Source: Bradyrhizobium monzae
Lineage (GTDB): Bacteria; Pseudomonadota; Alphaproteobacteria; Rhizobiales; Xanthobacteraceae
NCBI RefSeq assembly: GCF_021458635.1
Contig: NZ_JAIRDQ010000006.1
Span: 459,042-523,041, forward strand
Length of the DNA: 64,000 nt
Reading direction: 5' to 3'
Shown piece after piece: positions 43,239 to 53,187 of the stretch (the stretch's first letter is position 1; each line of letters begins with the position of its first letter). Below the pieces are notes generated by a model. That model had not been told where the DNA came from and made no database searches. It saw only the letters and a list, made by a program, of their open reading frames with translations. A program made the translations under genes and the position numbers.

Positions 43239-45773
43239 GTGACGGCCTTGCAAGATCAATCGTTCCAGCCAAATTTCCCCGCCCCCAGTCAGCCCATCGA
43301 CGAACTCGCGTTGTCGGAGATCAAGGGCGCGATCCTGGCGAAGCTGCGCCTTGCCATCGGCAAGGATGCGGGCATGGCGACCAAGCACGACTGGTACCAG
43401 GCCGCGGCGCTCGCATTGCGCGACCGTATCGTGCATCGCTGGCTCACGGCCGAGAAGCGCAGCTACGACGCAGGCCGCAAGCGGGTCTATTATCTCTCGC
43501 TCGAATTCCTGATCGGCCGCCTCTTCACCGATGCGCTCAACAATATGGGCCTCTTGAAGATCTTCGAGGTCGCGCTGGGCGATCTCGGCGTGTCGCTACC
43601 TGAGTTGCGCAAATGCGAGCCGGACGCCGCCCTCGGCAATGGCGGCCTCGGCCGTCTCGCCGCCTGCTTCATGGAGAGCATGGCGACGCTGTCGATTCCC
43701 GCAATCGGCTACGGCATCCGCTACGATTACGGCCTGTTCCGCCAGATCATCAATCAAGGCTGGCAACAGGAATATCCGGACGAATGGCTCGGCTTCGGCA
43801 ACCCCTGGGAATTGCAGCGGCCGGAAGTGATCTACGACATCAATTTCGGCGGCGACGTCGAGCATGTCGACGACAAGGGCCGCGACCGCGCGATCTGGCA
43901 CGCGAGCGAGACGGTGCAGGCGATCGCCTATGACACGCCGATCGTCGGCTGGCGCGGCCAGCACGTCAACGCACTGCGGCTGTGGTCGGCGCGCTCGCCC
44001 GATCCGCTCAAGCTCGACGCTTTCAACAAGGGCGACTATGTCAGCGCCAGCGCCGAGCAGTCGCGCGCGGAAGCGATCTGCAAATTCCTCTATCCGAACG
44101 ACGAGAGCCCGGCGGGCCGCGAACTGCGGCTGCGTCAGGAATATTTCTTCGTTTCGGCCTCGCTGCAGGATCTCATCAAGCGGCATCTCGCCTCCGACGG
44201 CCAGCTGCGCAGCCTGTCGTCCAAGGTCGCGGTGCAGCTCAACGACACGCATCCGAGCCTCGCCGTCACCGAGTTGATGCGCATCCTGGTCGACCTCCAC
44301 AATTTCCGCTGGGACGAGGCCTGGAAGATCACGGTCGCCACTCTCTCCTACACCAATCACACGCTGCTGCCGGAAGCGCTGGAGACCTGGCCGGTCGAGC
44401 TGTTCGAGAAGCTGCTGCCGCGCCATCTCGAGATCATCTATCGCATCAACGTGCAGCACCTCGCGCTGGCCGAAGCACGCGCCCCCGGCGACATCGACTT
44501 CCGCGCCTCGGTCTCGCTGATCGACGAAAAGAGCGGCCGCCGCGTGCGCATGGGCCAGCTCGCCTTCGTCGGCTCGCATCGCATCAACGGCGTCTCGGCG
44601 ATGCATTCGGATTTGATGCGCGAGACGGTGTTCCACGATCTCAACCATCTCTATCCCGGCCGCATCACCAACAAGACCAACGGCATCACCTTCCGCCGCT
44701 GGCTGATGCTGGCGAACCCGAAGCTGACCGACCTGCTGCGCGAGACCTGCGGCGAGGCCGTGCTCGACGACCCGACCCAGCTCTCGCTGATCGAGGCGCG
44801 CGCCAGCGACGTCGAATTCCAGAAGAAATTCCGCGCCGTCAAGCTCCACAACAAGACCGCATTAGCGCGCCTGATCGGCGAGCGGCTCGGCATCAAGGTC
44901 GACCCGACTGCACTGTTCGACGTGCAGATCAAGCGCATCCACGAATACAAGCGCCAGCTGCTCAACGTCATCGAGACTGTTGCGCTGTATCAATCGATCA
45001 AGGACGATCCCAACGGCAATTGGGTGCCGCGGGTCAAGATCTTCGCCGGCAAGGCGGCGGCGAGCTACAAATACGCAAAACTGATCATCAAGCTCATCAA
45101 CGACGTCGCCGAGGTCGTCAACAACGATCCCGCCATCGGCGGCAAGCTGAAGGTCGTCTTCCTGCCCGACTACAATGTCAGCCTCGCCGAAGTGATCATT
45201 CCTGCGGCCGACCTGTCCGAGCAGATCTCGACCGCCGGCATGGAAGCTTCCGGCACTGGCAACATGAAGCTGGCACTCAACGGCGCCATCACCATCGGCA
45301 CGCTCGACGGCGCCAATATCGAGATCCGCGACCAGGTCGGCGTGGAGAACATCGCAATCTTCGGCATGGAAGCCGGCGACGTGATGATCCGGCGCAAGCA
45401 GGGGCTGGACGCCTCCGACGTGATCCGCAACTCGCCAAAGCTCAAGCGTGCCATCAACGCCATCGGCACCGGCGAATTCTCGCCCGGCGATCCCGGTCGG
45501 TTCGAATCCATCGCGCATGCGCTGCGCTATCTCGACCATTACATGGTCAGCGCCGATTTCGATTCCTATTACGAGACGCAGCGTGCGGTCGACGCGCGCT
45601 GGCAGGTGGCGCCGGCCTGGACCCGCGCCTCCATCCTCAACGTCGCGCGCATGGCGTGGTTCTCCTCCGACCGCACCATCCGCGAATATGCCGAGGAAAT
45701 CTGGAACGTGCCGGTCAATCCGGTCACACCGCCATTCCAGGCGGCAGAGGATTTGCGCGACGCAGCTAGCTGA
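43239..45773 (+). CDS. glgP: Glycogen phosphorylase
   Basis: PLP-dependent phosphorolysis of alpha-1,4-glucans to glucose-1-phosphate. The 844-residue product matches family length from the GTG at 43239. The CEPDAALGNGGLGRLAACF segment, AVQLNDTHPS and the C-terminal PLP-lysine segment EASGTGNMKLALNGAITIG are diagnostic, followed by LDGANIEI. It stands alone; no glgA, glgB or glgC neighbours are in the window. A second repeat-rich gap follows. Confidence 0.96.
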   Translation: MTALQDQSFQPNFPAPSQPIDELALSEIKGAILAKLRLAIGKDAGMATKHDWYQAAALALRDRIVHRWLTAEKRSYDAGRKRVYYLSLEFLIGRLFTDALNNMGLLKIFEVALGDLGVSLPELRKCEPDAALGNGGLGRLAACFMESMATLSIPAIGYGIRYDYGLFRQIINQGWQQEYPDEWLGFGNPWELQRPEVIYDINFGGDVEHVDDKGRDRAIWHASETVQAIAYDTPIVGWRGQHVNALRLWSARSPDPLKLDAFNKGDYVSASAEQSRAEAICKFLYPNDESPAGRELRLRQEYFFVSASLQDLIKRHLASDGQLRSLSSKVAVQLNDTHPSLAVTELMRILVDLHNFRWDEAWKITVATLSYTNHTLLPEALETWPVELFEKLLPRHLEIIYRINVQHLALAEARAPGDIDFRASVSLIDEKSGRRVRMGQLAFVGSHRINGVSAMHSDLMRETVFHDLNHLYPGRITNKTNGITFRRWLMLANPKLTDLLRETCGEAVLDDPTQLSLIEARASDVEFQKKFRAVKLHNKTALARLIGERLGIKVDPTALFDVQIKRIHEYKRQLLNVIETVALYQSIKDDPNGNWVPRVKIFAGKAAASYKYAKLIIKLINDVAEVVNNDPAIGGKLKVVFLPDYNVSLAEVIIPAADLSEQISTAGMEASGTGNMKLALNGAITIGTLDGANIEIRDQVGVENIAIFGMEAGDVMIRRKQGLDASDVIRNSPKLKRAINAIGTGEFSPGDPGRFESIAHALRYLDHYMVSADFDSYYETQRAVDARWQVAPAWTRASILNVARMAWFSSDRTIREYAEEIWNVPVNPVTPPFQAAEDLRDAAS

Positions 45774-45847
45774 TTTTTCCGCAGCGTGAAATCGGCGTTA
45801 CCTGCGAGGTTATTGCATCTCGCAGGGCGGATGATGATATGACTGTC

Positions 45848-45900
45848 GTCATCCCCAAGCGCCATCGGTCTGGATTGCGTCGCTGCGCTCGCAATGACGG
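45848..45900. repeat. Palindromic repeat fragment (class C)
   Basis: GTCATCCCCAAGCGCCATCG ... GCGCTCGCAATGACGG; its right end matches the longer class C copy at 46756-46833. It sits in the leader of the thioesterase-like gene. Confidence 0.6.
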
Positions 45901-45923
45901 TGGGGAGACACCGAGGACCAGGA

Positions 45924-46739
45924 ATGCACGCCAAGCTCCCGCACCCGTTCGACGACGCTACCCGTATCACCGCCGGTGACTCGAGCTGGCAAGGCCACAC
46001 CAGCGACGACTATTGGGCCTTTGTCGGCCCGTTCGGTGGCGCCACCGCCGCGACCATTTTGCGTGCGCTGATCGAACATCCGCAACGCGCCGGCGATCCG
46101 CTGGCACTGACCGTCAATTACTGCGCGCCGATCACCAAGGGCCCGTTCGATCTCGACCTGCGGCTGGTGAAGGCCAACCGCTCCAGCCAGCACTGGAGCG
46201 TCGAACTGTCGCAGGGCGGCGGCGAGGTCGCGACGCTCGCGACCGCCGTCTTCGCCGAGCGCCGGCCGTCCTGGGAACACCGGGTAGCGCAATATCCTGA
46301 GACAAAGCCGTTCGAACAAACGCTGCCGTTCCCAAATATCAAGGCATCCTGGGCCAACCAGTACGAATTCCGCTTCGTCGAGGGCGAGATGCGGCTCGGC
46401 CCGCCGCAGGCCGAGCTCGCCAGCACCTATTCAAAGATCTGGATCAGCGATCGCGAGCCGCGCAAGCTCGACATGCCGTCGCTGATGTCGATGTCGGACG
46501 CTTTCTTCGGCCGCATCTTCCATGTCCGCCGCGAGCTGGTGCCGTTCGGCACGGTGTCGCTGACGACGTATTTCCACACCGACACAGAAGAGCTCGCGGC
46601 CGAAGACATCACCCGCGTGCTCGCGACGGCCGATTCGAAGATCATGCACAAGAGCTACGCGGACCAGAACGCCGAGCTGTGGTCGCCGAACGGACGGCTG
46701 CTCGCGACCACGACGCAGATTGCGTATTTCAAGGCCTGA
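45924..46739 (+). CDS. Acyl-CoA thioesterase-like double-hotdog protein
   Basis: A 271-residue cytosolic protein resembling TesB/4HBT_3-type acyl-CoA thioesterases: residues about 10-100 and 150-265 look like two hotdog folds (DDYWAFVGPFGGATAATIL, then FGTVSLTTYFHTDTEEL). The ATG at 45924 follows GAGGACCAGG. It is convergent with pckA, separated by two palindromic elements and a strong terminator. Physiological substrate unknown. Confidence 0.83.
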   Translation: MHAKLPHPFDDATRITAGDSSWQGHTSDDYWAFVGPFGGATAATILRALIEHPQRAGDPLALTVNYCAPITKGPFDLDLRLVKANRSSQHWSVELSQGGGEVATLATAVFAERRPSWEHRVAQYPETKPFEQTLPFPNIKASWANQYEFRFVEGEMRLGPPQAELASTYSKIWISDREPRKLDMPSLMSMSDAFFGRIFHVRRELVPFGTVSLTTYFHTDTEELAAEDITRVLATADSKIMHKSYADQNAELWSPNGRLLATTTQIAYFKA

Positions 46740-46755
46740 CTGCATCCGCAGGCTC

Positions 46756-46833
46756 GTCATTGCGAGCGCAGCGAAGCAATCCAGACTGTCTCCGCAGACG
46801 GATTCTGGATTGCTTCGCTGCGCTCGCAATGAC
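46756..46833. repeat. Long perfect-arm palindromic repeat (class C)
   Basis: GTCATTGCGAGCGCAGCGAA with CAATCCAGA is mirrored by TCTGGATTG and CTTCGCTGCGCTCGCAATGA, giving arms of about 30 bases. Lies between the convergent thioesterase and pckA genes. Confidence 0.85.
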
Positions 46834-46858
46834 GGTGGAGAGATGTCGCGGAAAACAA

Positions 46859-46885
46859 AAAGGGCGGCCTCACGGGCCGCCCTTT
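46859..46885. terminator. Bidirectional intrinsic terminator between thioesterase and pckA
   Basis: AAAGGGCGGCC and GGCCGCCCTTT are perfect inverted arms with a short loop, followed by T residues when read to the right and T residues when read to the left (AAAA run). A GC-rich hairpin with U-tract on both strands suits the end of both genes. Confidence 0.88.
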
Positions 46886-46907
46886 CTCATTCGATGCAGC
46901 GGAAGCT

Positions 46908-48524
46908 TCACTCCGCCGCGAGTTTCACGTCCGGCGCAGCCGCACGCACCTCGGCGTCGACCTGGGCTTCGAACTTGGCAAAGTTCTTCTGGAACATGCC
47001 GACCAGCGCACGCGCCGTCTTGTCGAACTCGTCCTTGTCCTTCCAGGTATTGACCGGATTGAGGATCTCGCTCGGCACGCCCGGCAGCGCGGTCGGGACC
47101 GCGAAGCCGAAATATTTGTCGGTGCGGAATTCGACGTTGCGAAGCGAGCCGTCGAGCGCGGCGGTCAGCAGCGCGCGCGTCACCTTGATCGGCATGCGCG
47201 AACCGGTGCCGTACTTGCCGCCGGTCCAGCCGGTGTTGACCAGCCAGCAGTCGACATTGTGCCGGGCGATCAGGTCACGCAGCATGTTGCCGTAGACGCT
47301 GGGGTCGAGCGGCAGGAAGGGCGAGCCGAAGCAGGTGGAGAATTCCGGCTGCGGCTCGTTGCCGAGACCACGTTCGGTGCCGGCGACCTTGGCGGTGTAG
47401 CCGGAGAGGAAGTGGTACATCGCCTGCGCCGGCGACAGTTTTGCGATCGGCGGCAGCACGCCGAAGGCGTCGGCGGCGAGCATCACCACGTTCTTCGGCT
47501 GCGGCGCGCGGCCGGTGCGCGAGGCGTTCGGGATGAAGTCGAGCGGATAGGCCGAGCGCGTGTTCTCGGTCTTGGAGCCGTCGTCGAAATCGACGATTCG
47601 GGTGTCCTCGTCGAGCACGCAGTTCTCGAGCACCGCGCCGAAGCGCGTCGAGGCAGCATAGATCTCGGGTTCGGCTTCCTGCGAGAGCTTGATGCACTTG
47701 GCGTAGCAGCCGCCTTCGAAGTTGAAGACGCCGTTCGGGCCCCAGCCATGCTCGTCGTCACCGATCAGCGTGCGGTTGGGATCGGCCGATAGCGTGGTCT
47801 TGCCGGTGCCGGACAGGCCGAAGAAGATCGCGGAATCGCCCTGGGCGCCGACATTGGCCGAGCAGTGCATCGGCATCACGCCGCGCTCGGGCAGATAATA
47901 GTTCAGCGTGGTGAAAACCGACTTCTTCATTTCGCCGGCATAGTATGAGCCGCCGATCAGCACGATCTTGCGGGCGAAGTCGATCGCGACGACGTTCTCC
48001 GACTTGCAGCCATGGCGCTTCGGATCGGCGCGGAAGCTCGGCATATCGATGATGGTGAGCTCGGGCGTGAAGCTCGACAGCTCGACCGCCTCGGGGCGGA
48101 TCAAGAGCGTGCGGATGAACAGCGAGTGCCAGGCGAGCTCGGTAAAGACGCGGGTCTTGATCCGGTAGGCCGGATCGGCACCGCCATAGAGGTCCTGCGC
48201 GAACAGGCTCTTGCCTTCGGCGTGCTTGAGGAAGTCCTGATAGAGCGTCTCGAACTGCTCCGCGGTGATCGACTGGTTGCCGGCCCACCACATCTTCTTG
48301 TCAGTGGTCGCGTCACGCACCGTGAACTTGTCCTTCGGGCTGCGGCCCGTGAATTCGCCGGTGTCGGCACAGAGCGAACCGTCGGCGGACAGCACCGCCT
48401 CGCCCGCGGAGAGCGAGTATTGATACAGCTGCGGTGCGCCCAGGTTCCAGTGAACCTGCTTGAGATTCTTTAAGCCGAATTTGTCGGCACCAAAGGCACC
48501 GTTGCGCACGCCCGTCTCTTGCAC
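46908..48524 (-). CDS. pckA: ATP-dependent phosphoenolpyruvate carboxykinase
   Basis: Converts oxaloacetate to PEP, the first committed gluconeogenic step in rhizobia. The 538-residue product has the P-loop LSGTGKTTLS, the metal/kinase loop GDDEHGWG and the GGSYYAGEMKKSVFTTLNYY segment. The start is a GTG at 48524 preceded by AGGAGGACTTTTC, an exceptionally strong ribosome site. In other rhizobia pckA is close to chvI; here two genes intervene. In several alphaproteobacteria it is regulated by ChvI or carbon source; nothing in this sequence settles that. Confidence 0.97.
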   Translation of the reverse strand: MQETGVRNGAFGADKFGLKNLKQVHWNLGAPQLYQYSLSAGEAVLSADGSLCADTGEFTGRSPKDKFTVRDATTDKKMWWAGNQSITAEQFETLYQDFLKHAEGKSLFAQDLYGGADPAYRIKTRVFTELAWHSLFIRTLLIRPEAVELSSFTPELTIIDMPSFRADPKRHGCKSENVVAIDFARKIVLIGGSYYAGEMKKSVFTTLNYYLPERGVMPMHCSANVGAQGDSAIFFGLSGTGKTTLSADPNRTLIGDDEHGWGPNGVFNFEGGCYAKCIKLSQEAEPEIYAASTRFGAVLENCVLDEDTRIVDFDDGSKTENTRSAYPLDFIPNASRTGRAPQPKNVVMLAADAFGVLPPIAKLSPAQAMYHFLSGYTAKVAGTERGLGNEPQPEFSTCFGSPFLPLDPSVYGNMLRDLIARHNVDCWLVNTGWTGGKYGTGSRMPIKVTRALLTAALDGSLRNVEFRTDKYFGFAVPTALPGVPSEILNPVNTWKDKDEFDKTARALVGMFQKNFAKFEAQVDAEVRAAAPDVKLAAE

Positions 48525-48804
48525 GAAAAGTCCTCCTAGAACCCGCGACACATAGCGCGACCTAACCTTGGCGCCATCGCAGTCACCGTGAATTATAGGC
48601 CGTCGGCCTCGGTTGGACGACCTAATACTGATGAACGCGGACGTTGCCAAGCTGATCCCGCAGGATTTGGTTTATTCAAGGACCGCGCCAAACGTCGCGC
48701 ATGACTGCCCTGAGCACGCTCATGCGAAAATCACGGATGATCGCGCAACCAAACGCGTGTTTCGGCGTTATCCGGTGTTTTGCGACGCACAATCGGGCGA
48801 CGGT

Positions 48805-51399
48805 CTATCGTACCGCACCTTCGCCAATGAGCGCGAACGGCCCCCACATCGCAGGATAGGCATTGCGGGGCGACGAGGCGTCATCAACGTACGCCAACAT
48901 CGCGCGCCGCAGCGCTTCGGCCCTGCCGATTCTTGGTTCGTTTTTGAGCAGATCGAAAGTCGAAGTGGTCAAGCGGGTAGCAGCCTCTGAATCCACTGCC
49001 CAATGCGAGACCAAGAGCGCACGAGCGCCGGCATAGAAGAAAGCGCGCGCCAGTCCTGACAGGGCCTCGGCTCCCGGCTTGTCGCCCGCGATCGTGTTGC
49101 AGGCCGACAGCACGACCCAATCCGCATTGAGCTTGAGCTGTGCAACTTCGCTCGCCGTAAGCAGACCATCGTCGAGCTCCGACGGCTGGTCGGGAATCGA
49201 CAGAGCAAGCGATGGCTCGCCCACACCCTTGATGTCGCCGGCGACGAGGCCATGGGTCGCAAAGTAGATGATGCTGTATTGAGCAAGCGGTGCACGCTTG
49301 AGCGTCGCTTCGCTGGCATCGCGGCCAAGATGAATGTCGGCATCAGTCGCACCGACATCCTTCGCTACGGCGTTGAGCTCGTCTGCAGTATCAGGCAGTT
49401 GCGGCAACGCTTGCGCAAGCCGCGCGCGATCGACGCCCGCGCCGCGCCAGAAGTCGGTGTAAGCGATGGTCGCGATGCTGCGCGCGGCAACCTTGCCGCT
49501 CGCAGCGCGACGTTCGCCGGCCCCACCTTCGGCCGGATTGAACACGGGATCGCCGAAGCCGGTCATCGGCTTGACGCCCAGATCCTTGCGCGCAACGGCG
49601 CGCAGCGATTTCAGGCTGACCACCGATGGCAGCACCGAGACAGCCTGACGCCGCAGCAGCCAGGCGGCGCTGCGATAACCTTCGAGCGTCTCCGGGATCG
49701 CAGCTTGCGGTGGCTCCGTGACGAGCAGATGAAACGGCAGCGCGGTGAGTGCGCCCGACGGCACCGTGAGCAGGCTGCGCTTGTCCCTGGTTAACGCCTC
49801 GACCGGGCCGAGCAGCGTGACATAGAGCTCGTTGGCGAGCGCGAGGTCGAACAAGCCCGATTTGCCGGAGCCGTCGCGCGCCTTGCCGACATCGAGACCC
49901 CGGCGGAAAGACGTGACCTTCTGCGCCAGCGCGTCTGCGCCAAGCGGGATCTCCTTCCAGTCGGCACCCTCGCGCGTGATGGCGATGACATAGCTCCGGT
50001 TGTCGACGACCGAATAGAGCACCATCACCTCATCGGCCGACAGCAGCGGCTGGCCGTCCCTGACCGTCAACGGCAGCGGGTTGGAGAGCGAGGCATAGTC
50101 GGGGAATTCAATGCCGAGCGTCTTCTGCAGGCCGGCGCGCTCGCTTGCGATGGCTGCGATCCGCGCGCGGCTGCGTTGCTCGGAGACGACGTCGCGCTGC
50201 GCCGACGGCTTCGACACGGCCGCGATGATCGCCTTGTCCAGCGCCTCGGATTCAGCTCCGAGATCCTGGTCCTTGCGCACCAGCTCGGCGAGACGGTCGC
50301 TGCCGGCGGCGAGCCGCACCGCGAGCTTGTTCACGGCCGATGCGGCGGAGGATTGCGTGCCGCGCTGGATCGCGGCGAGCGCCTCGTCCAGCGCCTTGTC
50401 TTGCGGCAGCAGCGATTGCTGTCGCGCCGCGAACAGGATCGGCAGCACCACGCGCAGCTGCGCGCGATCGTTCGCGAGCGTCTTTTCCGCGAGCGGCAAT
50501 GCGTCCGCGGTTCGCCCGGACACAAAGAGGAAATAAGCGAGATTGCTGGTGGATGTCGCGACGTCAGGATGATCCGGCCCAAGCGCATGCTCGCGGATGG
50601 CGAGCGCGCGGCGGTACAGCGGCTCGGCATCGGCATAGCGCTGCTGGTGCTCGTAGAGGCCGGCGAGATTGTTGAGGGACCGCGCGACGTCGGGATGATC
50701 GGGCCCCAGCACTTTTTTGCGGATCGCAAGCGAGCGCTTGATCGGCGCTTCGGCATCGGCGTCGCGGCCGAGATCGCGATCGACCTGGCCAATGTTGTTC
50801 AGGACCGTGGCGACCGCTGGATGCTCGGGCCCGGCGGCCTTCTGGTAGATCGCGAGCGCGCGCTGAAACAGCGGCTCGGCTTCGGCCTGGCGCTGCTGCC
50901 TGACATAGAGCGTGGCCAGATTGTTGAGGGCTTGGCCGACATCGGGATGCTCGCGTGACAGGCTCTTCTCCCGGACGGCCAGCGCGCGCTTGAACAGCGG
51001 CTCGGCCTCGGCAAAGCGGCTCTGTCGCTGATACAGCGCGGCGAGATTGGTCAGTTCGGCCGCGACCAGTGCGTTGTCCAGACCGAGCGACTTCTCCATC
51101 AGTGCGATCGAACGCTTGTAGAGCGGCTCGGCGAGGTCGTCCCTGCCCTGACCGGCATGGACCTGACCGAGATTGTTCAAGGCGGCCGCAAGTTCGCGAC
51201 CGTTGTCACTCTTCTCCACGCTCGCAACCATCGCCTGCGCCAGGGGAAGCGCTTCGGAATATCTGCCGGCCTTGGTGAGTTCGTTGATCCTGGCGCTCTC
51301 CGTCGCGAGATTGCCCTTCTGGGCAAGGCTGGGCGTGGCCGGCGATGCAGTGATCGCGAGCGCCAAAGCGGCGACCAGCGCCAAACGACGGCGTGTCAT
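48805..51399 (-). CDS. Secreted TPR-CHAT caspase-like protease
   Basis: An 864-residue exported protein: signal peptide (LALVAALALAITASPATPSLA), then about seven tetratricopeptide repeats from residue about 30 to 290 with the YRRALAIREHALGPDHPDVA-type pattern, a linker, and a C-terminal CHAT domain. The caspase-like dyad is His716 in IIYFATHGLV and Cys767 in WVVLSACNTIAG. The signal peptide makes a periplasmic or exported location likely, unlike the cytosolic TPR-CHAT of Craspase. It lies between pckA and a HugZ-like gene on the same strand. Substrate and role unknown. Confidence 0.92.
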   Translation of the reverse strand: MTRRRLALVAALALAITASPATPSLAQKGNLATESARINELTKAGRYSEALPLAQAMVASVEKSDNGRELAAALNNLGQVHAGQGRDDLAEPLYKRSIALMEKSLGLDNALVAAELTNLAALYQRQSRFAEAEPLFKRALAVREKSLSREHPDVGQALNNLATLYVRQQRQAEAEPLFQRALAIYQKAAGPEHPAVATVLNNIGQVDRDLGRDADAEAPIKRSLAIRKKVLGPDHPDVARSLNNLAGLYEHQQRYADAEPLYRRALAIREHALGPDHPDVATSTSNLAYFLFVSGRTADALPLAEKTLANDRAQLRVVLPILFAARQQSLLPQDKALDEALAAIQRGTQSSAASAVNKLAVRLAAGSDRLAELVRKDQDLGAESEALDKAIIAAVSKPSAQRDVVSEQRSRARIAAIASERAGLQKTLGIEFPDYASLSNPLPLTVRDGQPLLSADEVMVLYSVVDNRSYVIAITREGADWKEIPLGADALAQKVTSFRRGLDVGKARDGSGKSGLFDLALANELYVTLLGPVEALTRDKRSLLTVPSGALTALPFHLLVTEPPQAAIPETLEGYRSAAWLLRRQAVSVLPSVVSLKSLRAVARKDLGVKPMTGFGDPVFNPAEGGAGERRAASGKVAARSIATIAYTDFWRGAGVDRARLAQALPQLPDTADELNAVAKDVGATDADIHLGRDASEATLKRAPLAQYSIIYFATHGLVAGDIKGVGEPSLALSIPDQPSELDDGLLTASEVAQLKLNADWVVLSACNTIAGDKPGAEALSGLARAFFYAGARALLVSHWAVDSEAATRLTTSTFDLLKNEPRIGRAEALRRAMLAYVDDASSPRNAYPAMWGPFALIGEGAVR

Positions 51400-51476
51400 G
51401 AACCCTCTCGCTGCGCGCCTTGAGACCATACGGTCTTGGGTCGCAGCGATGGGCAGCAGCGTTCAAATTGTCGCGT

Positions 51477-52211
51477 TCAGCCCGCCTTCGCGCGCGCCTC
51501 GCCAGCGAGGCGGACCAGCATCTTGCGTAATGCCGCGCCATCAGTGGCCCGCTCCGGAAAATCCAGCCGCAGCGCGGTCTGGCCGTCCTGCATGTCGAGG
51601 CCTTCGGGGTCACAGCCGGTGCAGCGCCAGTCGCCCGCGGCCGCGCCGAGCAGCCGTGTTGCGTAAAGGCCCATGGCGTCGCGATGATCGGCATTCATGT
51701 GCTCGACCGCCCCCTCCTCCGCCGCCAGCAGACCCTCGGCGCCGACGAGGTCCGTGAGGAACTGCTCCGGCTTCAGATCAACGATTCGGCCAAAGCCTGC
51801 GACCAGATGGGTTCCGGTGGGGCGGATCCGGAAGAACGAAAAATCCCTAAATGAGACAAAGGCTTCCGCCGTCGGATGGGCATTGAGATACCGCCGCTGG
51901 AGCAGATCCCTCTCGTCCTCGGCCTGTTCGGCCCGGCCGGACAGCATGATCCGGGCGCCTTCCAGCGGATCGCCCGCGACGCGCTCGTCCAGCATCAGGG
52001 AGACCCGGTTGTCTGCGAGGATGTTCCTGGTATGAACCGCCAATCGGGAGATCAGCAGGATCGGCGAGCCGTCGGGATGGCTGGCCAGATTGACCAGGGA
52101 ACAGTAGGGATCGCCGCTGCCCGGCATAAGCGTCGCGAGCGCCCCCTGCCGCGACCGCCTGAGCAGCGATTTGGCGAGCGTCTGGGGAGCGAAATCGGGG
52201 GTCGGTTGCAT
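51477..52211 (-). CDS. HugZ-like FMN-binding split-barrel protein
   Basis: A 244-residue protein with an N-terminal pyridoxamine-phosphate-oxidase-like split barrel (GALATLMPGSGDPYCSLV, RLAVHTRNILADNRVSLM) and a C-terminal DUF2470-type domain (EEGAVEHMNADHRDAMGLYA). This architecture is that of HugZ-related proteins implicated in haem use or flavin binding. The ATG at 52211 is preceded by purines. Ligand cannot be confirmed. Confidence 0.88.
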   Translation of the reverse strand: MQPTPDFAPQTLAKSLLRRSRQGALATLMPGSGDPYCSLVNLASHPDGSPILLISRLAVHTRNILADNRVSLMLDERVAGDPLEGARIMLSGRAEQAEDERDLLQRRYLNAHPTAEAFVSFRDFSFFRIRPTGTHLVAGFGRIVDLKPEQFLTDLVGAEGLLAAEEGAVEHMNADHRDAMGLYATRLLGAAAGDWRCTGCDPEGLDMQDGQTALRLDFPERATDGAALRKMLVRLAGEARAKAG

Positions 52212-52450
52212 GGGGTTTCTCGGCTCAGGTGGTTGCAAGGCAGGCCTTTTTTCGGGTAAACGAAGGTCTGGTTATGGGTCGAAACGCGGCGAATCTGCCG
52301 TGTTTCGTGGAACTTGGTCACACTTCAGCCCAGCTTGCATTGCTCGGTGACAAGGTTCGAATGCCAATTCGGCACCCATGTATGCGGCGCATCACTGGAT
52401 TGCTCGCCGTTTAAGCCACGACCCAAACGGAAAGCAGAAAGCAGAGGCTC

Positions 52451-53152
52451 ATGCCCACAATCGCTTTGGTCGACGACGACCGCAACATTCTCACATCCGT
52501 CTCGATCGCGCTGGAAGCCGAAGGCTATCGCATCATGACGTACACCGACGGTGCATCAGCGCTTGACGGATTCCGCACCACCCAGCCCGATCTCGCCATC
52601 CTCGATATCAAGATGCCGCGCATGGACGGCATGGAGACGCTGCGCCGTCTCAGGCAGAAGTCCGACCTGCCGGTGATCTTCCTGACCTCCAAGGATGAGG
52701 AGATCGACGAGCTGTTCGGCCTCAAGATGGGCGCCGACGATTTCATCCGCAAACCGTTCTCGCAGCGCCTGCTGGTGGAACGCGTCAAGGCGGTGCTGCG
52801 TCGCTCGGCCCCGAAGGATCCGACGGTCGCGCCCAAGGAGAACGATGCCAAGGCGCTCGACCGCGGCCTGCTGCGCATGGACCCGGAACGTCATACCTGC
52901 ACCTGGAAGAACGAGCCGGTGACGCTGACGGTCACCGAATTCCTGATCCTGCAGGCGCTGGCGACCCGACCCGGCGTGGTCAAGAGCCGCAACGCGCTGA
53001 TGGACGCCGCCTATGACGACCAGGTCTATGTCGACGACCGCACCATCGACAGCCACATCAAGCGGCTGCGCAAGAAGTTCAAGGTGGTCGACAACGATTT
53101 CGAGATGATCGAGACGCTCTACGGCGTCGGCTACCGCTTCAAGGAAGCCTGA
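52451..53152 (+). CDS. chvI: Response regulator ChvI
   Basis: OmpR-family response regulator, 233 residues, partner of ChvG in envelope stress and acid/host adaptation. Receiver domain: acidic pair VDDDRN, phosphoacceptor Asp52 (LAILDIKMPR), FLTSKDE Thr/Ser and Lys in FIRKPF. Winged-helix output domain from about residue 135 with KSRNALMDAAY and DRTIDSHIKRLRKKF. A 194-base gap with a three-hairpin repeat separates it from chvG, whose product phosphorylates it. Confidence 0.96.
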   Translation: MPTIALVDDDRNILTSVSIALEAEGYRIMTYTDGASALDGFRTTQPDLAILDIKMPRMDGMETLRRLRQKSDLPVIFLTSKDEEIDELFGLKMGADDFIRKPFSQRLLVERVKAVLRRSAPKDPTVAPKENDAKALDRGLLRMDPERHTCTWKNEPVTLTVTEFLILQALATRPGVVKSRNALMDAAYDDQVYVDDRTIDSHIKRLRKKFKVVDNDFEMIETLYGVGYRFKEA

Positions 53153-53187
53153 GGCGCACGCGCTTTCACGACAGTTGAGGGCTGCGC

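Noticed and set aside
43596..44849. Minus-strand open frame of 417 codons
   Set aside because: Antisense to glycogen phosphorylase; no protein-like features.
45499..45509. tRNA-like GGTTCGAATCC string
   Set aside because: Lies inside glycogen phosphorylase coding sequence and no cloverleaf forms around it.
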